Shown here in pieces: positions 15,750 through 24,492 of a stretch of DNA of 64,000 nt; within the stretch, counting starts at the first letter, position 1; the number at the start of each line of letters is the position of its first letter. The stretch is from JABCPE02 sp963509715 (GTDB lineage Bacteria > Bacteroidota > Bacteroidia > Flavobacteriales > Weeksellaceae), in contig CAUPCB010000001.1 of assembly GCA_963509715.1 (NCBI GenBank), positions 1-64,000 on the forward strand, read 5' to 3'. The notes beneath the pieces were generated by a model. It saw nothing but the letters and a program-made list of their open reading frames with translations. It was not told where the DNA came from and searched no databases. The position numbers and the translations under genes are program-made.

Positions 15750-15787
15750 CTAACAAAATATACTTTTTTAACACTAAATAGAAGAAA

Positions 15788-16531
15788 ATGAGCGAAATAA
15801 GTGAAATAATCAGAGATTACTGGACAGAGCGCTCCAAAACATATAGCGATTCCACATTGCAGGAGCTTTATGGAGACAATGCCCAGAACTGGGAAAATAT
15901 TCTCTATGGAGATATTGATAAGAGCCAGAATTTGAAGATATTAGACATCGGAACAGGACCAGGGATGTTTGCGGTGCTGCTGGGAAGAAATCCGAATTTT
16001 GAAGTGTCCGCAGTAGATTCCAGCAAAGGGATGATAGAACAGGCGACACAGAATGCACAGAAATTCGGAGCGAAGGTGAATTTCCAGTTGCTGGATGCAC
16101 AACAGCTGCCTTTTGAGGACGATACATTTGATGTGATTGTCACTAGAAATGTGACTTGGAATCTTCCTCACCCGAAAGATGCTTACAAAGAATGGAAAAG
16201 AGTACTGAAAAAAGGAGGAAAAATGATAAACTTTGATTCCAATTGGTATTCTTATCTTTTTGATGAAAATCTACATAAATACCATGAAGAACACCCAGAC
16301 AAGAAACTCCAAGAAGTCCTGCCAGATGGAATGGAAGCACGAATGGAAAACATCGCAAAAACGCTTCCTCTTTCCAAAGAGAGAAGGCCTGCATGGGATG
16401 TTAATTGTCTTTTGGATTTAGGGTTTTCTAAAATGGCTTTTGATTATAATATTAATGATGAGGTCTATGACAAGGAACATCAGGAAATCAATGCTTACGC
16501 ACCGATGTTTAGAATTATAGCAGTTAAATAA
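15788..16531 (+). CDS. class I SAM-dependent methyltransferase
   Basis: A 247-aa cytosolic Rossmann-fold methyltransferase (Methyltransf_11/25 type). SAM-binding motif I is ILDIGTGPGMFAV (about 55-67), the acidic residue of motif II is VSAVDSS, and motif IV is FDVIVTRNVTWNLPHP, followed by LKKGGKMINFDSNWYSYLF. The NVTWNLPHP-KDAYKEWKRVLKKGG region is typical of a subgroup encoded beside metal or peptide ABC importers. The next gene, 15 nt downstream, is a siderophore/cobalamin-type binding lipoprotein, so the two likely form one operon. The substrate is unknown; modification of a metallophore or corrinoid is inference from this context. Confidence 0.85.
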   Translation: MSEISEIIRDYWTERSKTYSDSTLQELYGDNAQNWENILYGDIDKSQNLKILDIGTGPGMFAVLLGRNPNFEVSAVDSSKGMIEQATQNAQKFGAKVNFQLLDAQQLPFEDDTFDVIVTRNVTWNLPHPKDAYKEWKRVLKKGGKMINFDSNWYSYLFDENLHKYHEEHPDKKLQEVLPDGMEARMENIAKTLPLSKERRPAWDVNCLLDLGFSKMAFDYNINDEVYDKEHQEINAYAPMFRIIAVK

Positions 16532-16546
16532 TTAAACTTATAAAAT

Positions 16547-17542
16547 ATGAATAAAATCTGGTATTCAATAGCATTGGGGCTACTCGCTGTCTCTTGCTCA
16601 GGAAAGAAAGAATCTGGGAGTAATAAGGCTCAAACTAACGCTCCGAAAATGGAAAAAGTGGAATACATCTATCATGATGGAACCAGAGATTTGAAAGTAT
16701 CCATCACTACACCGCCACAGCGTGCGGCTCTTTTTACGCCTCATATGACAGAGATGCTTTTGGCTTTAGGGCTGGGAGATAGAATAGTGGTGGGAACTAC
16801 GGAAGGTCCTGTTTCTAAGCAATTTGAAAAGGAATATGAGAAAGTTCCAGATGAATATAAATTCATAGGACATAGTTTTAAAATGACCAAAGAGGCTTTC
16901 CTTCTCAGAGAGCCAGATTTCGTGTCTAGTGATGGAGACCTTAGCTCAGAATCTACGGGTTCACCAGAAGAGCTTTTGGCTCAGGGAATCGCTCCATTTA
17001 CACCAAAAACTATCCAGACTCCAAACGCTACGATAGAAACTGTATATGAGGATTTCTATATGCTGGGAAAAATTTTTAATGTAAATGACAAAGCGGAGGA
17101 AGTAGTGGAAGGAATGAAATCCAGACTTGCCGAGGCTAAAAAAACATTCGTAGTTAAACCAGAAAACGAAAAGAAAAAAGTAATGATACTTTCTTCTATT
17201 AATAATGGGATTTGGGTTTTTTCTTCTTTGGCGGCGGATTTGGTTCGTCAGGCAGGAGGTGTCAATATTTATGAAGATGCAGGGACAGCCTATGAGTTCG
17301 TATCTTTTGAGAGTGTGGTGCATAGAAATCCAGATGTGATTTTCATCACAGACACGCAGTCTAGAAATATGACTCCCGAAGAAAAAGCGAATTTCATCAA
17401 AAATCACCCAATATTGAAAGATATCAACGCGGTGAAGAATAATCAGATTTATGAAGTGAATTTTGCGGATGTTTCACCTGGGGTTAGAAATGTGGATTTT
17501 ATCATTAGACTGAATAAAGTTCTTTACCAAGGAGGAAAATAG
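16547..17542 (+). CDS. ABC transporter substrate-binding lipoprotein (FepB/BtuF type)
   Basis: A periplasmic binding protein of 331 aa in the Peripla_BP_2 family, which captures ferric siderophores, heme or cobalamin. A lipobox at residues 14-17 (LLAVSCSGKK, Cys17) predicts inner-membrane lipidation. Two lobes are visible: lobe one with TPHMTEMLLALGLGDRIVVGTT and LLREPDFVSS, and lobe two with KVMILSSINNGIWVFSSLAADLVRQAGG and VVHRNPDVIFITD, joined by a long helix (about 175-205). It is co-transcribed with the methyltransferase upstream. No permease or ATPase gene follows; an unrelated symporter is next, so the transporter core must be encoded elsewhere or the pair is an orphan. Confidence 0.87.
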   Translation: MNKIWYSIALGLLAVSCSGKKESGSNKAQTNAPKMEKVEYIYHDGTRDLKVSITTPPQRAALFTPHMTEMLLALGLGDRIVVGTTEGPVSKQFEKEYEKVPDEYKFIGHSFKMTKEAFLLREPDFVSSDGDLSSESTGSPEELLAQGIAPFTPKTIQTPNATIETVYEDFYMLGKIFNVNDKAEEVVEGMKSRLAEAKKTFVVKPENEKKKVMILSSINNGIWVFSSLAADLVRQAGGVNIYEDAGTAYEFVSFESVVHRNPDVIFITDTQSRNMTPEEKANFIKNHPILKDINAVKNNQIYEVNFADVSPGVRNVDFIIRLNKVLYQGGK

Positions 17543-17573
17543 AATATTGTTTGAGAATAGTTGTGTAAATTTC

Positions 17574-17624
17574 AATAATTTCGTTAAAAAATCATGTTTT
17601 TATTGGTTTTTTAACGAAATTATT
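17574..17624. repeat. perfect 18-bp inverted repeat
   Basis: Arms AATAATTTCGTTAAAAAA (17574-17591) and TTTTTTAACGAAATTATT (17607-17624) are exactly complementary, with a 15-nt loop. It lies 31 nt after the lipoprotein stop and 31 nt before the symporter start. There is no T run after the second arm, so it is not a standard terminator for the plus strand. A terminator variant, an operator or a structured leader of the symporter mRNA are all possible. Confidence 0.75.
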
Positions 17625-17655
17625 ACGATATTAGCAAGATAAAATTAATACAACT

Positions 17656-19119
17656 ATGGAACAATTGGTAGAAAAGATAGCTGGGCTTATTTGGTCCGAT
17701 GTCTTTATCGTATTATGTGTTTTCACGGGAATTTACTTCTCTATTAGACTCGGTTTTCCTCAGTTTACCCAAGTAAGGGAAATGCTGAGGTTACTTTTTC
17801 AGGAGAAAGAATCAGAGAAGGGATTGTCTTCTTTTCAGGCGTTTTCTTTGGCTATTTCGGGGCGTGTAGGAACAGGAAATATTGTAGGAGTTGCCACAGC
17901 GATTGCCATGGGAGGGCCTGGGTCTATATTTTGGATGTGGCTGATAGCGATTTTGGGTTCTGCATCAGCATTTATAGAGTCTACTCTGGGGCAGGTTTAT
18001 AAAAGAGAAATAGACGGAGAATACCGCGGAGGGCCAGCCTATTATATAGAAAAAGGACTCGGAATAAGATGGTATGCTGTTCTTTTTGCTGTGATTGCGG
18101 TAGTATGCTGTGGATTTCTCTTGCCAGGGGTTCAGAGCAATAGTATAGCACAGTCTATGAATAATGCTTTTGGGATAGTAACTCAGACGGATTATTTTAT
18201 TCCTATGAATATTTTTGGGGTAGTAGTTGTAGGACTTTTAGTGATGATAATATTTGGGGGAGTTAAGAGGCTGGGACATGCTTCAGAAACGATAGTTCCC
18301 TTGATGGCAGGAGCTTATATTCTGGTAGGATTGATTATCATTATTCTTAATTTTCATAGAATTCCAGATGTGTTTTTAACAATAATTTCTTCAGCTTTTG
18401 GGCAGGATGCTATTTTTGGGGGTGTTTTAGGAAGTGCCATTGCTTGGGGAGTGAAAAGAGGAATTTATTCCAATGAAGCAGGGCAGGGGACAGGACCTCA
18501 TGCAGCGGCAGCATCGGAGGTTATCCATCCAGCAGAGCAGGGGCTGGTACAGGCGTTTTCTGTGTATATAGATACTCTTTTTGTTTGTACTACTACGGCG
18601 TTTATGATTTTGTTTACAAATCAGTATAATGTAATTGACGAACAAACTAAAATGATAGTGGTAGAACATGTAAAAGGCTTGGATTATACAGGTTTTACGC
18701 AGTCTGCGATTTCTTCTCATTTTCCTTCGTTTGGGAATGAGTTCGTAGCGATAGCACTCTTTTTCTTTGCTTTTACTACCATAATGGCTTATTATTACTA
18801 TGCAGAGACCAATCTCACCTTTATTGTCTGTTCTAAATATCACCATTTGGCTATTTTTGTTTTAAGAATTGTTTTTCTTATAGGAGTGTATATGGGAAGT
18901 GTGCGAGAGGCTAAAATGGCGTGGATAATAGCAGATGTAGGGTCTGGGCTGATGGCGTGGGTGAACATTATAGCGATTTTACTGCTGGGAAATACCGCAC
19001 TGAAAGTATGGAAAGACTATAAAACACAAAAGAAAAATGGAATACAAAAACCAACTTTTGATGTTAAAAAACTAAATATTAAAAATGCTGATTTTTGGGA
19101 GAAAAAACAAAATCCCTAA
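17656..19119 (+). CDS. sodium:alanine/glycine symporter (AlsT/AgcS family)
   Basis: An inner-membrane Na+-coupled amino-acid importer of 487 aa with about 10-11 membrane segments. The signature of the alanine-or-glycine:cation symporter family (TC 2.A.25) is clear: FQAFSLAISGRVGTGNIVGVATAIAMGGPGSIFWMW near the N-terminus and GGVKRLGHASETIVPLMAGAYI in the middle. Further on are IAWGVKRGIYSNEAGQGTGPHAAAASEVIHPAEQGLVQAFSVYIDT and FFFAFTTIMAYYYYAETN. Substrate (Ala, Gly or possibly Gln) cannot be fixed from sequence. It appears monocistronic and preceded by the long palindrome. Confidence 0.93.
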   Translation: MEQLVEKIAGLIWSDVFIVLCVFTGIYFSIRLGFPQFTQVREMLRLLFQEKESEKGLSSFQAFSLAISGRVGTGNIVGVATAIAMGGPGSIFWMWLIAILGSASAFIESTLGQVYKREIDGEYRGGPAYYIEKGLGIRWYAVLFAVIAVVCCGFLLPGVQSNSIAQSMNNAFGIVTQTDYFIPMNIFGVVVVGLLVMIIFGGVKRLGHASETIVPLMAGAYILVGLIIIILNFHRIPDVFLTIISSAFGQDAIFGGVLGSAIAWGVKRGIYSNEAGQGTGPHAAAASEVIHPAEQGLVQAFSVYIDTLFVCTTTAFMILFTNQYNVIDEQTKMIVVEHVKGLDYTGFTQSAISSHFPSFGNEFVAIALFFFAFTTIMAYYYYAETNLTFIVCSKYHHLAIFVLRIVFLIGVYMGSVREAKMAWIIADVGSGLMAWVNIIAILLLGNTALKVWKDYKTQKKNGIQKPTFDVKKLNIKNADFWEKKQNP

Positions 19120-19244
19120 AACTATGGTTTAGAGACTTTGACAGGTTATAATATATGAATGGATTTTTACAGTTAGTGTCTTTTGGTTAGAAATTGTTAC
19201 AGAAAAGATTAGTTTTTTTTCTTTTAATTGTTTAATGCGCTGAT

Positions 19245-20030
19245 TTAGTGGTTATAATATTTAGATATAACATATAAAATCCCAACACAAGCTCCTATTA
19301 AAAGTGAGATTAACAATAGTGAAATTATAAGAAATATAATATAGGCTGTTTGACCATACTTTTTAAATTTTTCATTGCAAAAATCACTTGCTTTTTGTAG
19401 GAAGTCAAGTTCTTTTTGGATTTTTAGGAAACTTCTATCATATTCAAAACCATCTTCTTCATCTTTGATTTCGGCTACAATTTTAGAAATCTTCATGATG
19501 TGTTTTCCATAACTTTCATACATCCAGTATTTTCCTATAAAATATAGAATCACGCAGAATGTTAAAAATAGTATAATAAAAAAAATAATATTAGATTCCT
19601 TGTTATGTAAATATAAAGTAGAATATAAACCTAACATAATGGGAACAAATACAATATTAAAAGATTTATAAAGCTCTGAATTTAAAACCAATTCATACCT
19701 TAAATCCAAAATATTATGATAGGTATTAAGGTTTTTGGTATTCAGCTTTTTATAAAAAATATAGAATTTCAGATAATAATATCCTGTTATTGTAAGTGCT
19801 ATAAATACTAGTATAACAAGTAGATAGATCTGCTCAGTATTCTTTCCCATTAAAGGCAGCATTATAGCCCATAAAGAAAAGGAAACAACACTTATCCAAA
19901 ATTCAGCCCGCATATTCTTCCGCATCATTTCCAGAGGCGTATGAATTTCTTTTTGTTTTTCCAAGGAAATCTCGGGAACGGATTCTATTTTTTCCTCATC
20001 CCACACTTGTTTTAAGTTTTCTAAATCCAT
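19245..20030 (-). CDS. membrane protein downstream of an ECF sigma factor (possible anti-sigma factor)
   Basis: A 261-aa integral membrane protein. The N-terminal cytosolic stretch (1-40, MDLENLKQVWDEEKIESVPEISLEKQK) is followed by four hydrophobic segments, about 43-60, 67-90, 124-142 and 148-165. A charged helical loop and a final membrane segment (about 228-255) complete it. It begins 25 bp downstream of the sigma-factor gene, on the same strand. Small membrane proteins with the LKQVWDE-type opening commonly follow ECF sigma genes in Flavobacteriia and may act as anti-sigma factors. No ZAS zinc motif is present, so that role is inference. Confidence 0.65.
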   Translation of the reverse strand: MDLENLKQVWDEEKIESVPEISLEKQKEIHTPLEMMRKNMRAEFWISVVSFSLWAIMLPLMGKNTEQIYLLVILVFIALTITGYYYLKFYIFYKKLNTKNLNTYHNILDLRYELVLNSELYKSFNIVFVPIMLGLYSTLYLHNKESNIIFFIILFLTFCVILYFIGKYWMYESYGKHIMKISKIVAEIKDEEDGFEYDRSFLKIQKELDFLQKASDFCNEKFKKYGQTAYIIFLIISLLLISLLIGACVGILYVISKYYNH

Positions 20031-20055
20031 TAGAATTTTTTATTAAATTATTATT

Positions 20056-20565
20056 TTATAATTCTTTGTTTATCAATTCGTTTACCAAGTCGCTCAACTT
20101 CTGTTTGGCGCGGTTTAGTTTTACACGGCAGTTTCCTTCCGTTATTCCCAATTGTTCCGCCATTTCTTTCCCAGAATAGTCTTCTAAATAATAGAAAATC
20201 AGTGCTTTGTCTATCGGACTTAGCAGGTGGATGGCATCATACATTATCTTTACTTTGTACTCTTCTTCGGCGGTTTCTTCATTTTTGATGTCAAAATTCT
20301 GAATTTCCTCTTCCCGAGAGATGAATCCTCTTTTCTTTTCAGATTTCAGGAAAACTATCGCTGTATTCAGGGCTACACGATACATCCAAGTAGAAAATTT
20401 GCTTTTTTCCTCAAAACTTGGATAGGCTTTCCACAGCTGATAGGTAATTTCCTGAAACAAATCATTCTGGTCTTCAGGCTTGTCCATATACATCTTGGAA
20501 ATTTTGAAAAGCACGCCTTTATGCTTTTCTATTCTCTCCAAAAATTCCTGCTCTAATGAAGACAT
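20056..20565 (-). CDS. RNA polymerase sigma factor, ECF (sigma-70) family
   Basis: A 169-aa alternative sigma factor. Region 2 (about residues 10-78) carries KPEDQNDLFQEITYQLWKAYPSFEEKSKFSTWMYRVALNTAI, matching Sigma70_r2. Region 4 (about 108-160) carries LSPIDKALIFYYLEDYSGKEMAEQLGITEGNCRVKLNRAKQKLSDL, a Sigma70_r4_2 helix-turn-helix. The length and lack of regions 1 and 3 define the ECF group. It is transcribed with the membrane protein downstream. The signal sensed and the regulon are unknown; no TonB receptor or FecR gene is nearby, so iron signalling of the FecI type is unlikely. Confidence 0.92.
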   Translation of the reverse strand: MSSLEQEFLERIEKHKGVLFKISKMYMDKPEDQNDLFQEITYQLWKAYPSFEEKSKFSTWMYRVALNTAIVFLKSEKKRGFISREEEIQNFDIKNEETAEEEYKVKIMYDAIHLLSPIDKALIFYYLEDYSGKEMAEQLGITEGNCRVKLNRAKQKLSDLVNELINKEL

Positions 20566-20620
20566 TGATTGATTTTTTTGTTAATTAGTATTAAAATTTA
20601 GGATTTGTTACACACTTATT

Positions 20621-20655
20621 TGAAAAAAAATAAAACCACATTTTTTATGTGGTTT
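20621..20655 (-). terminator. terminator of pncB
   Basis: An 8-bp stem (AAACCACA / TGTGGTTT) with a short T-rich loop; the minus strand continues into a T run (20622-20632). The hairpin begins at the pncB stop codon. Confidence 0.75.
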
Positions 20656-21826
20656 ATTTTATTCTTAGAGACTCTTTGACGAGTTCTATCATTTTTGGGT
20701 CGCCCGTTTGTTTTCCTTTTTCATCGGAGAATTTCACGGTCGGTATCCATTCATCATTTGCGCCAAGAACTCCTGTGAGTTTCATTACGATATTCATTGG
20801 TGTAAGTCCTACATCGTTGGTCAGATTTGTTCCAATTCCAAAGGAAAGTCCGACTTTTCCTCGGCAAGCTTGCGTAATTTCGGAGATTTTCTCCAAATTA
20901 AGATTATCCGAGAAAATAATGTATTTAAACAAAGGATTGATGCCGTGTTTTTCGTAGTGTTTGATGGTTTTTTCTGCGAAAGCTATCGGGTCGCCGCTGT
21001 CGTGTCTTACTCCATCAAAAAGTTTGGCGAATTTTTTATCAAACTGTTTGAAAAACACATCTGTGGTATAAGTGTCCGAAAGGGCAACTCCCAAATCGCC
21101 ACGATAGACATCCACCCAATGCTCTAGAGAAAGTGCATTTGCCATCTTAAAGCCATACTGCGCGCCATGGAACATGAACCACTCGTGGGCGTGCGTTCCG
21201 ATAGGTTTTACACCGTATTTCATCGCAAAATGAACATTGGATGAACCTATGAAATAGCTGTTGGAATCTTGGGTAAGGGCTTTCATCACTACATCATGAA
21301 CTTTGTAGGAATGTCTTCTTCGTGTTCCAAACTCTGCGAAATTGACTTTTAGTTCTATAAGGTTTTTAGCCTTTTCTAGGGTTTTTCGGGTGATTTCATC
21401 ATCACTTTGGCGCTCCATATCGTTCATTTTGTAATAAAGCTCACTGATGAGCGATAGCAGCGGCACTTCCCAAAGTATGGTTCTGTACCAAAGACCTTCT
21501 ACAGTAACTTCTAAATCGTTCCCTATTTGATTGATTTTCACTTCGGAAGGGTCGTAGTGGTATCCTTCTAAAAAGTCTAAATAGGGCAGATTGAGATACG
21601 GACAGTTTTTCTTCAGAAATTCTTTTTCAGCTTTGGTCAGCTGGAGTTTTGCCATTTCGTTGATGGCTTTTCTGAGGGCATCGTCAAAGCCTTCTGGGAA
21701 GGAATGTTTCCCTCGGTTGATGAATACATATTTCACTCTCGCATCTGGAAAGAGCTTTACCACAGCGCATTGCATGGTAAATTTGTAAAAATCATTGTCT
21801 AATATGGAGTTGAAAACTACGCTCAT
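20654..21826 (-). CDS. pncB: nicotinate phosphoribosyltransferase
   Basis: Converts nicotinate, PRPP and ATP to nicotinate mononucleotide, the entry step of NAD salvage (Preiss-Handler). The 390-aa length fits the bacterial short form. Family motifs: NDFYKFTMQCAVVKLFPDARVKYVFINRG at the N-terminus, EFGTRRRHSYK, GSSNVHFAMKYGVKPIGTHAHEW with the active-site His, DTYTTDVFFK, RHDSGDPIAFAEKTI, and IIFSDNLN. PncB of this type is autophosphorylated on a His, consistent with the GTHAHEWFMFHG segment. It is monocistronic with its own terminator; a CPBP protease gene is divergent. Confidence 0.96.
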   Translation of the reverse strand: MSVVFNSILDNDFYKFTMQCAVVKLFPDARVKYVFINRGKHSFPEGFDDALRKAINEMAKLQLTKAEKEFLKKNCPYLNLPYLDFLEGYHYDPSEVKINQIGNDLEVTVEGLWYRTILWEVPLLSLISELYYKMNDMERQSDDEITRKTLEKAKNLIELKVNFAEFGTRRRHSYKVHDVVMKALTQDSNSYFIGSSNVHFAMKYGVKPIGTHAHEWFMFHGAQYGFKMANALSLEHWVDVYRGDLGVALSDTYTTDVFFKQFDKKFAKLFDGVRHDSGDPIAFAEKTIKHYEKHGINPLFKYIIFSDNLNLEKISEITQACRGKVGLSFGIGTNLTNDVGLTPMNIVMKLTGVLGANDEWIPTVKFSDEKGKQTGDPKMIELVKESLRIK

Positions 21827-21931
21827 TTTTAGATTTTATTAAAATTAAAGCCATAAAAATACGAAATTCTATTATTAAAATTGTGTTTGAATAGACAAAT
21901 AATTAAATTCGCGCTGCTATTTGAATGAAAT

Positions 21932-22630
21932 ATGAAAGACTTGCTTAAGTTTTACTCATTATCAGAGATTGATTATAGACACAAATATCCTTTAATCAAG
22001 AAAATAAAATATTTTGCAAAGGGCATACTATTGTATTTTGTATTTCAGATTTGCGCTTTATTGCTAATGCTTTTGGTGGATGAATTCTTGATAAAGAAAA
22101 TGGGTTTTCCTTCCGTTTTTAAATTAATGTTAGAAAGCCAAAAGAAAATAAAAGGGTATTATGGCTTTTTCATGGTTGTGATTTTAGGGCCTTTGGTAGA
22201 AGAGCTTATTTTTAGGTTGATTTTAGTTCCTAAGCGTAGAAATATCGCGATATTTACTTTTGTTTTTTCGTTTTTGATAATAAACAAAACTTATTATCTT
22301 ATCGAAATAGATTGGCTTTTGCTAATGTCTTTGGCAGTGTCAGGATTGCTGTCTTTTCTTGTTTTTAATTTACTGAAACGAAAACCTGAAATAGAAACAG
22401 CCATCGGGAAAAAACAGAAAATAATCACAATGATCTCTGTTGTCCTTTTTGGGTTGTTGCATATTGTTAATATAGAAAATCTGCATTGGGAACTGGCGCT
22501 GCTCTATCCTGTGTATGCTCTTCCGCAAATGATTTCAGGGTATGTTTGTTCTGTGCAGAGGCTGAAATTAGGTTTTGTCTGGGGATTGCTTTTTCATTCA
22601 ATGATTAATTTAATGGCTTTTCTGAATTAA
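21932..22630 (+). CDS. CPBP family intramembrane glutamic protease
   Basis: A 232-aa polytopic membrane protein with about six to eight hydrophobic segments. The three signature motifs of CAAX-protease/bacteriocin-processing (CPBP, Rce1/Abi) enzymes are present: motif 1 EELIFR (Glu90, Glu91, Arg95), motif 2 FGLLHIVN with its His, and motif 3 WGLLFHSMINL with its His and Asn. These residues form the membrane-embedded active site. Substrates of bacterial CPBP proteins are mostly unknown; some process peptides or confer bacteriocin self-immunity, but no bacteriocin gene is adjacent. It stands alone between the divergent pncB and uvrC. Confidence 0.85.
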   Translation: MKDLLKFYSLSEIDYRHKYPLIKKIKYFAKGILLYFVFQICALLLMLLVDEFLIKKMGFPSVFKLMLESQKKIKGYYGFFMVVILGPLVEELIFRLILVPKRRNIAIFTFVFSFLIINKTYYLIEIDWLLLMSLAVSGLLSFLVFNLLKRKPEIETAIGKKQKIITMISVVLFGLLHIVNIENLHWELALLYPVYALPQMISGYVCSVQRLKLGFVWGLLFHSMINLMAFLN

Positions 22631-22682
22631 AATTGTATACATCATAATGCTTGGTTTTTTGCTTGTTTAGAAAATTATTCTT

Positions 22683-22690
22683 TACTTTTG
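22683..22690 (+). promoter_or_regulatory. possible -7 box directly before uvrC
   Basis: TACTTTTG ends only 4 nt before the GTG start of uvrC. If used, the transcript would begin at or next to the start codon (leaderless). Confidence 0.35.
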
Positions 22691-22694
22691 CTAT

Positions 22695-24485
22695 GTGCAT
22701 TCAGAATTAGAACTTCAGCTAAAAACATTGCCTTCAGAGCCTGGTGTTTATCGTTATTACGATAAAAAGGGTGAGATTTTGTATGTAGGAAAGGCTAAAA
22801 ATCTGAAAAACAGGGTTCTATCTTATTTTAATAAAAGTCAGATCGGCTACAAAACCCGAATGATGGTTTCTAAAATCGTAAGGCTGGAAACCACCGTGGT
22901 TAATAGCGAATACGATGCGCTTCTTCTGGAAAACAACCTCATAAAAGAATATCAGCCTTTCTATAATATTCTGCTGAAAGATGACAAGTCCTATCCATGG
23001 ATTTGCATCAAAAAAGAGCCTTTTCCTCGGATTTTTTTAACGAGAAATGTCATCAAAGACGGCTCAGAATACTACGGGCCTTACGCAAAAGTAAAACAGG
23101 CAAAAACCTTGATAGAAGTTATTAAAAACATCTATAAACTCAGAACCTGCAGCCTGAATCTCGCTCCCGAAAAGATAAAAGAAGGGAAATATAAAGTCTG
23201 TCTGGAATACCATATTAAAAACTGTTCTGGTCCTTGCGAAGGACTAGAATCTGAGGAAGAATATGCCCAAAAGCTAAACGCCATTCGTGGGATTATCAAA
23301 GGTGAATTCAAGGCAGCGAGGGAATATTTAGAAGCTGAAATGTACAACTACGCCGCAAAGCTGGAATTTGAAAATGCCCAGCAGAGCAAGGAAAAATTGC
23401 AGATTTTAGAAAATTACCAGACCCATACCACTATCGTGAGTTCCAACATAAATGATGTGGATGTCTTCGGTATTATCAGTGATGAAGCGGCGGCTTATGT
23501 CAATTATTTCAAAATTAAAAACGGCTCTATTATTCAGTCCTACACCACAGAAATCAAAAAAATGCTGGATGAAACCGATGAAGAAATATTGGAAGAAGCC
23601 CTGATAGAGATTAGGAATAAATTTAATTCTACTTCTACGGAAATTTTTCTTCCGTTTCATCTCAATATAGAAATTCCACATGTGAAGCTGATTGTCCCTA
23701 AACTGGGCGACAAAAAGCGTATCGTAGAACTTTCCGAGAAAAACGCAATGGAATACCGCGTGGAAAAACTCAAGCAGGTGCAGATAGTAGATCCAGAAAG
23801 ACATACCAACCGCATCATGGCGGAGATGAAAAAGCTCCTCAGACTTCCCGAAGAGCCGCGCCATATAGAAGGTTTTGATAATTCTAATATTCAAGGGACA
23901 AATCCCGTTTCAGCGTGTGTGGTTTTCAAAGACGGGAAGCCCAGCAAGGCGGATTATCGGATTTTTCATGTAAAAACCGTGGAAGGGCCGAATGATTTTG
24001 CTACGATGGAAGAAGTCATCTATCGCCGATACAGCAGACTTTTGGATGAGGGCGAACCACTGCCGCAGCTGATTTTGATAGACGGCGGGAAAGGTCAGCT
24101 CAGTTCCGCAGTGAAAAGCCTGAAACTCCTTGGATTGTATGGGAAAATTTCCATCATCGGAATAGCGAAAAGATTGGAAGAAATTTTCTTTCCCGAAGAC
24201 CCTGTTCCATTGTATTTGGACAAAAAATCTGAAACCTTGAAGGTTCTCCAGCGGGTTCGGGATGAGTCGCATCGTTTCGGTGTGAAGCATCATCGCACGA
24301 GAAGAAAAAATTCTACAATAAAATCAGAATTGGAGGAAATCCCTGGCGTAGGCGAGAAAACTATCCAGCAGCTTTTATCTAAATTAAAATCCGTAAAAAG
24401 AATAAAAGAAGCCTCTCTGGAAACGCTGGAAGAGATTTTAGGAAAATCCAAGGCAAAGGCAGTTTGGGAGCATTTTAACAGCTAA
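22695..24485 (+). CDS. uvrC: excinuclease ABC subunit C
   Basis: The dual-incision nuclease of UvrABC nucleotide excision repair. Of 596 aa, residues 1-90 form the GIY-YIG domain making the 3' cut (PGVYRYYDKKGEILYVGKAKNLKNRVLSYF; YDALLLENNLIKEYQP). A Cys cluster region follows (RTCSLNLAPEKI, GKYKVCLEYHIKNCSGPCEG). The UVR motif (about 205-240) binds UvrB. The RNase H-like nuclease for the 5' cut includes EGFDNSNIQGTNPVSACVVFKDGKPSKADYR and LILIDGGKGQL. Tandem helix-hairpin-helix motifs end the protein (LEEIPGVGEKTIQQLLSKL). The start is GTG, nested in ATGTG with the ATG out of frame; no later Met precedes the GIY motif. Confidence 0.96.
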   Translation: MHSELELQLKTLPSEPGVYRYYDKKGEILYVGKAKNLKNRVLSYFNKSQIGYKTRMMVSKIVRLETTVVNSEYDALLLENNLIKEYQPFYNILLKDDKSYPWICIKKEPFPRIFLTRNVIKDGSEYYGPYAKVKQAKTLIEVIKNIYKLRTCSLNLAPEKIKEGKYKVCLEYHIKNCSGPCEGLESEEEYAQKLNAIRGIIKGEFKAAREYLEAEMYNYAAKLEFENAQQSKEKLQILENYQTHTTIVSSNINDVDVFGIISDEAAAYVNYFKIKNGSIIQSYTTEIKKMLDETDEEILEEALIEIRNKFNSTSTEIFLPFHLNIEIPHVKLIVPKLGDKKRIVELSEKNAMEYRVEKLKQVQIVDPERHTNRIMAEMKKLLRLPEEPRHIEGFDNSNIQGTNPVSACVVFKDGKPSKADYRIFHVKTVEGPNDFATMEEVIYRRYSRLLDEGEPLPQLILIDGGKGQLSSAVKSLKLLGLYGKISIIGIAKRLEEIFFPEDPVPLYLDKKSETLKVLQRVRDESHRFGVKHHRTRRKNSTIKSELEEIPGVGEKTIQQLLSKLKSVKRIKEASLETLEEILGKSKAKAVWEHFNS

Positions 24486-24492
24486 AAAAAGA

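Noticed and set aside
15643..15787. Riboswitch (cobalamin or SAM) ahead of the methyltransferase operon
   Set aside because: The region holds the tsf terminator and only about 110 further AT-rich bases, with no conserved riboswitch core visible.
17574..17624. Insertion-sequence terminal inverted repeats
   Set aside because: The arms are separated by only 15 nt with no transposase, so they are not IS ends.
18427..18846. 139-aa minus-strand ORF inside the alanine symporter gene
   Set aside because: Shadow of the plus-strand reading; basic and aromatic-rich without motif, no promoter or terminator.
20056..20565. FecI-type iron sigma factor
   Set aside because: No FecR anti-sigma or TonB receptor follows; the downstream gene is a different membrane protein.
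23406..24293. Minus-strand ORFs of 127-162 aa inside uvrC
   Set aside because: They mirror conserved uvrC codons and have no independent start context.
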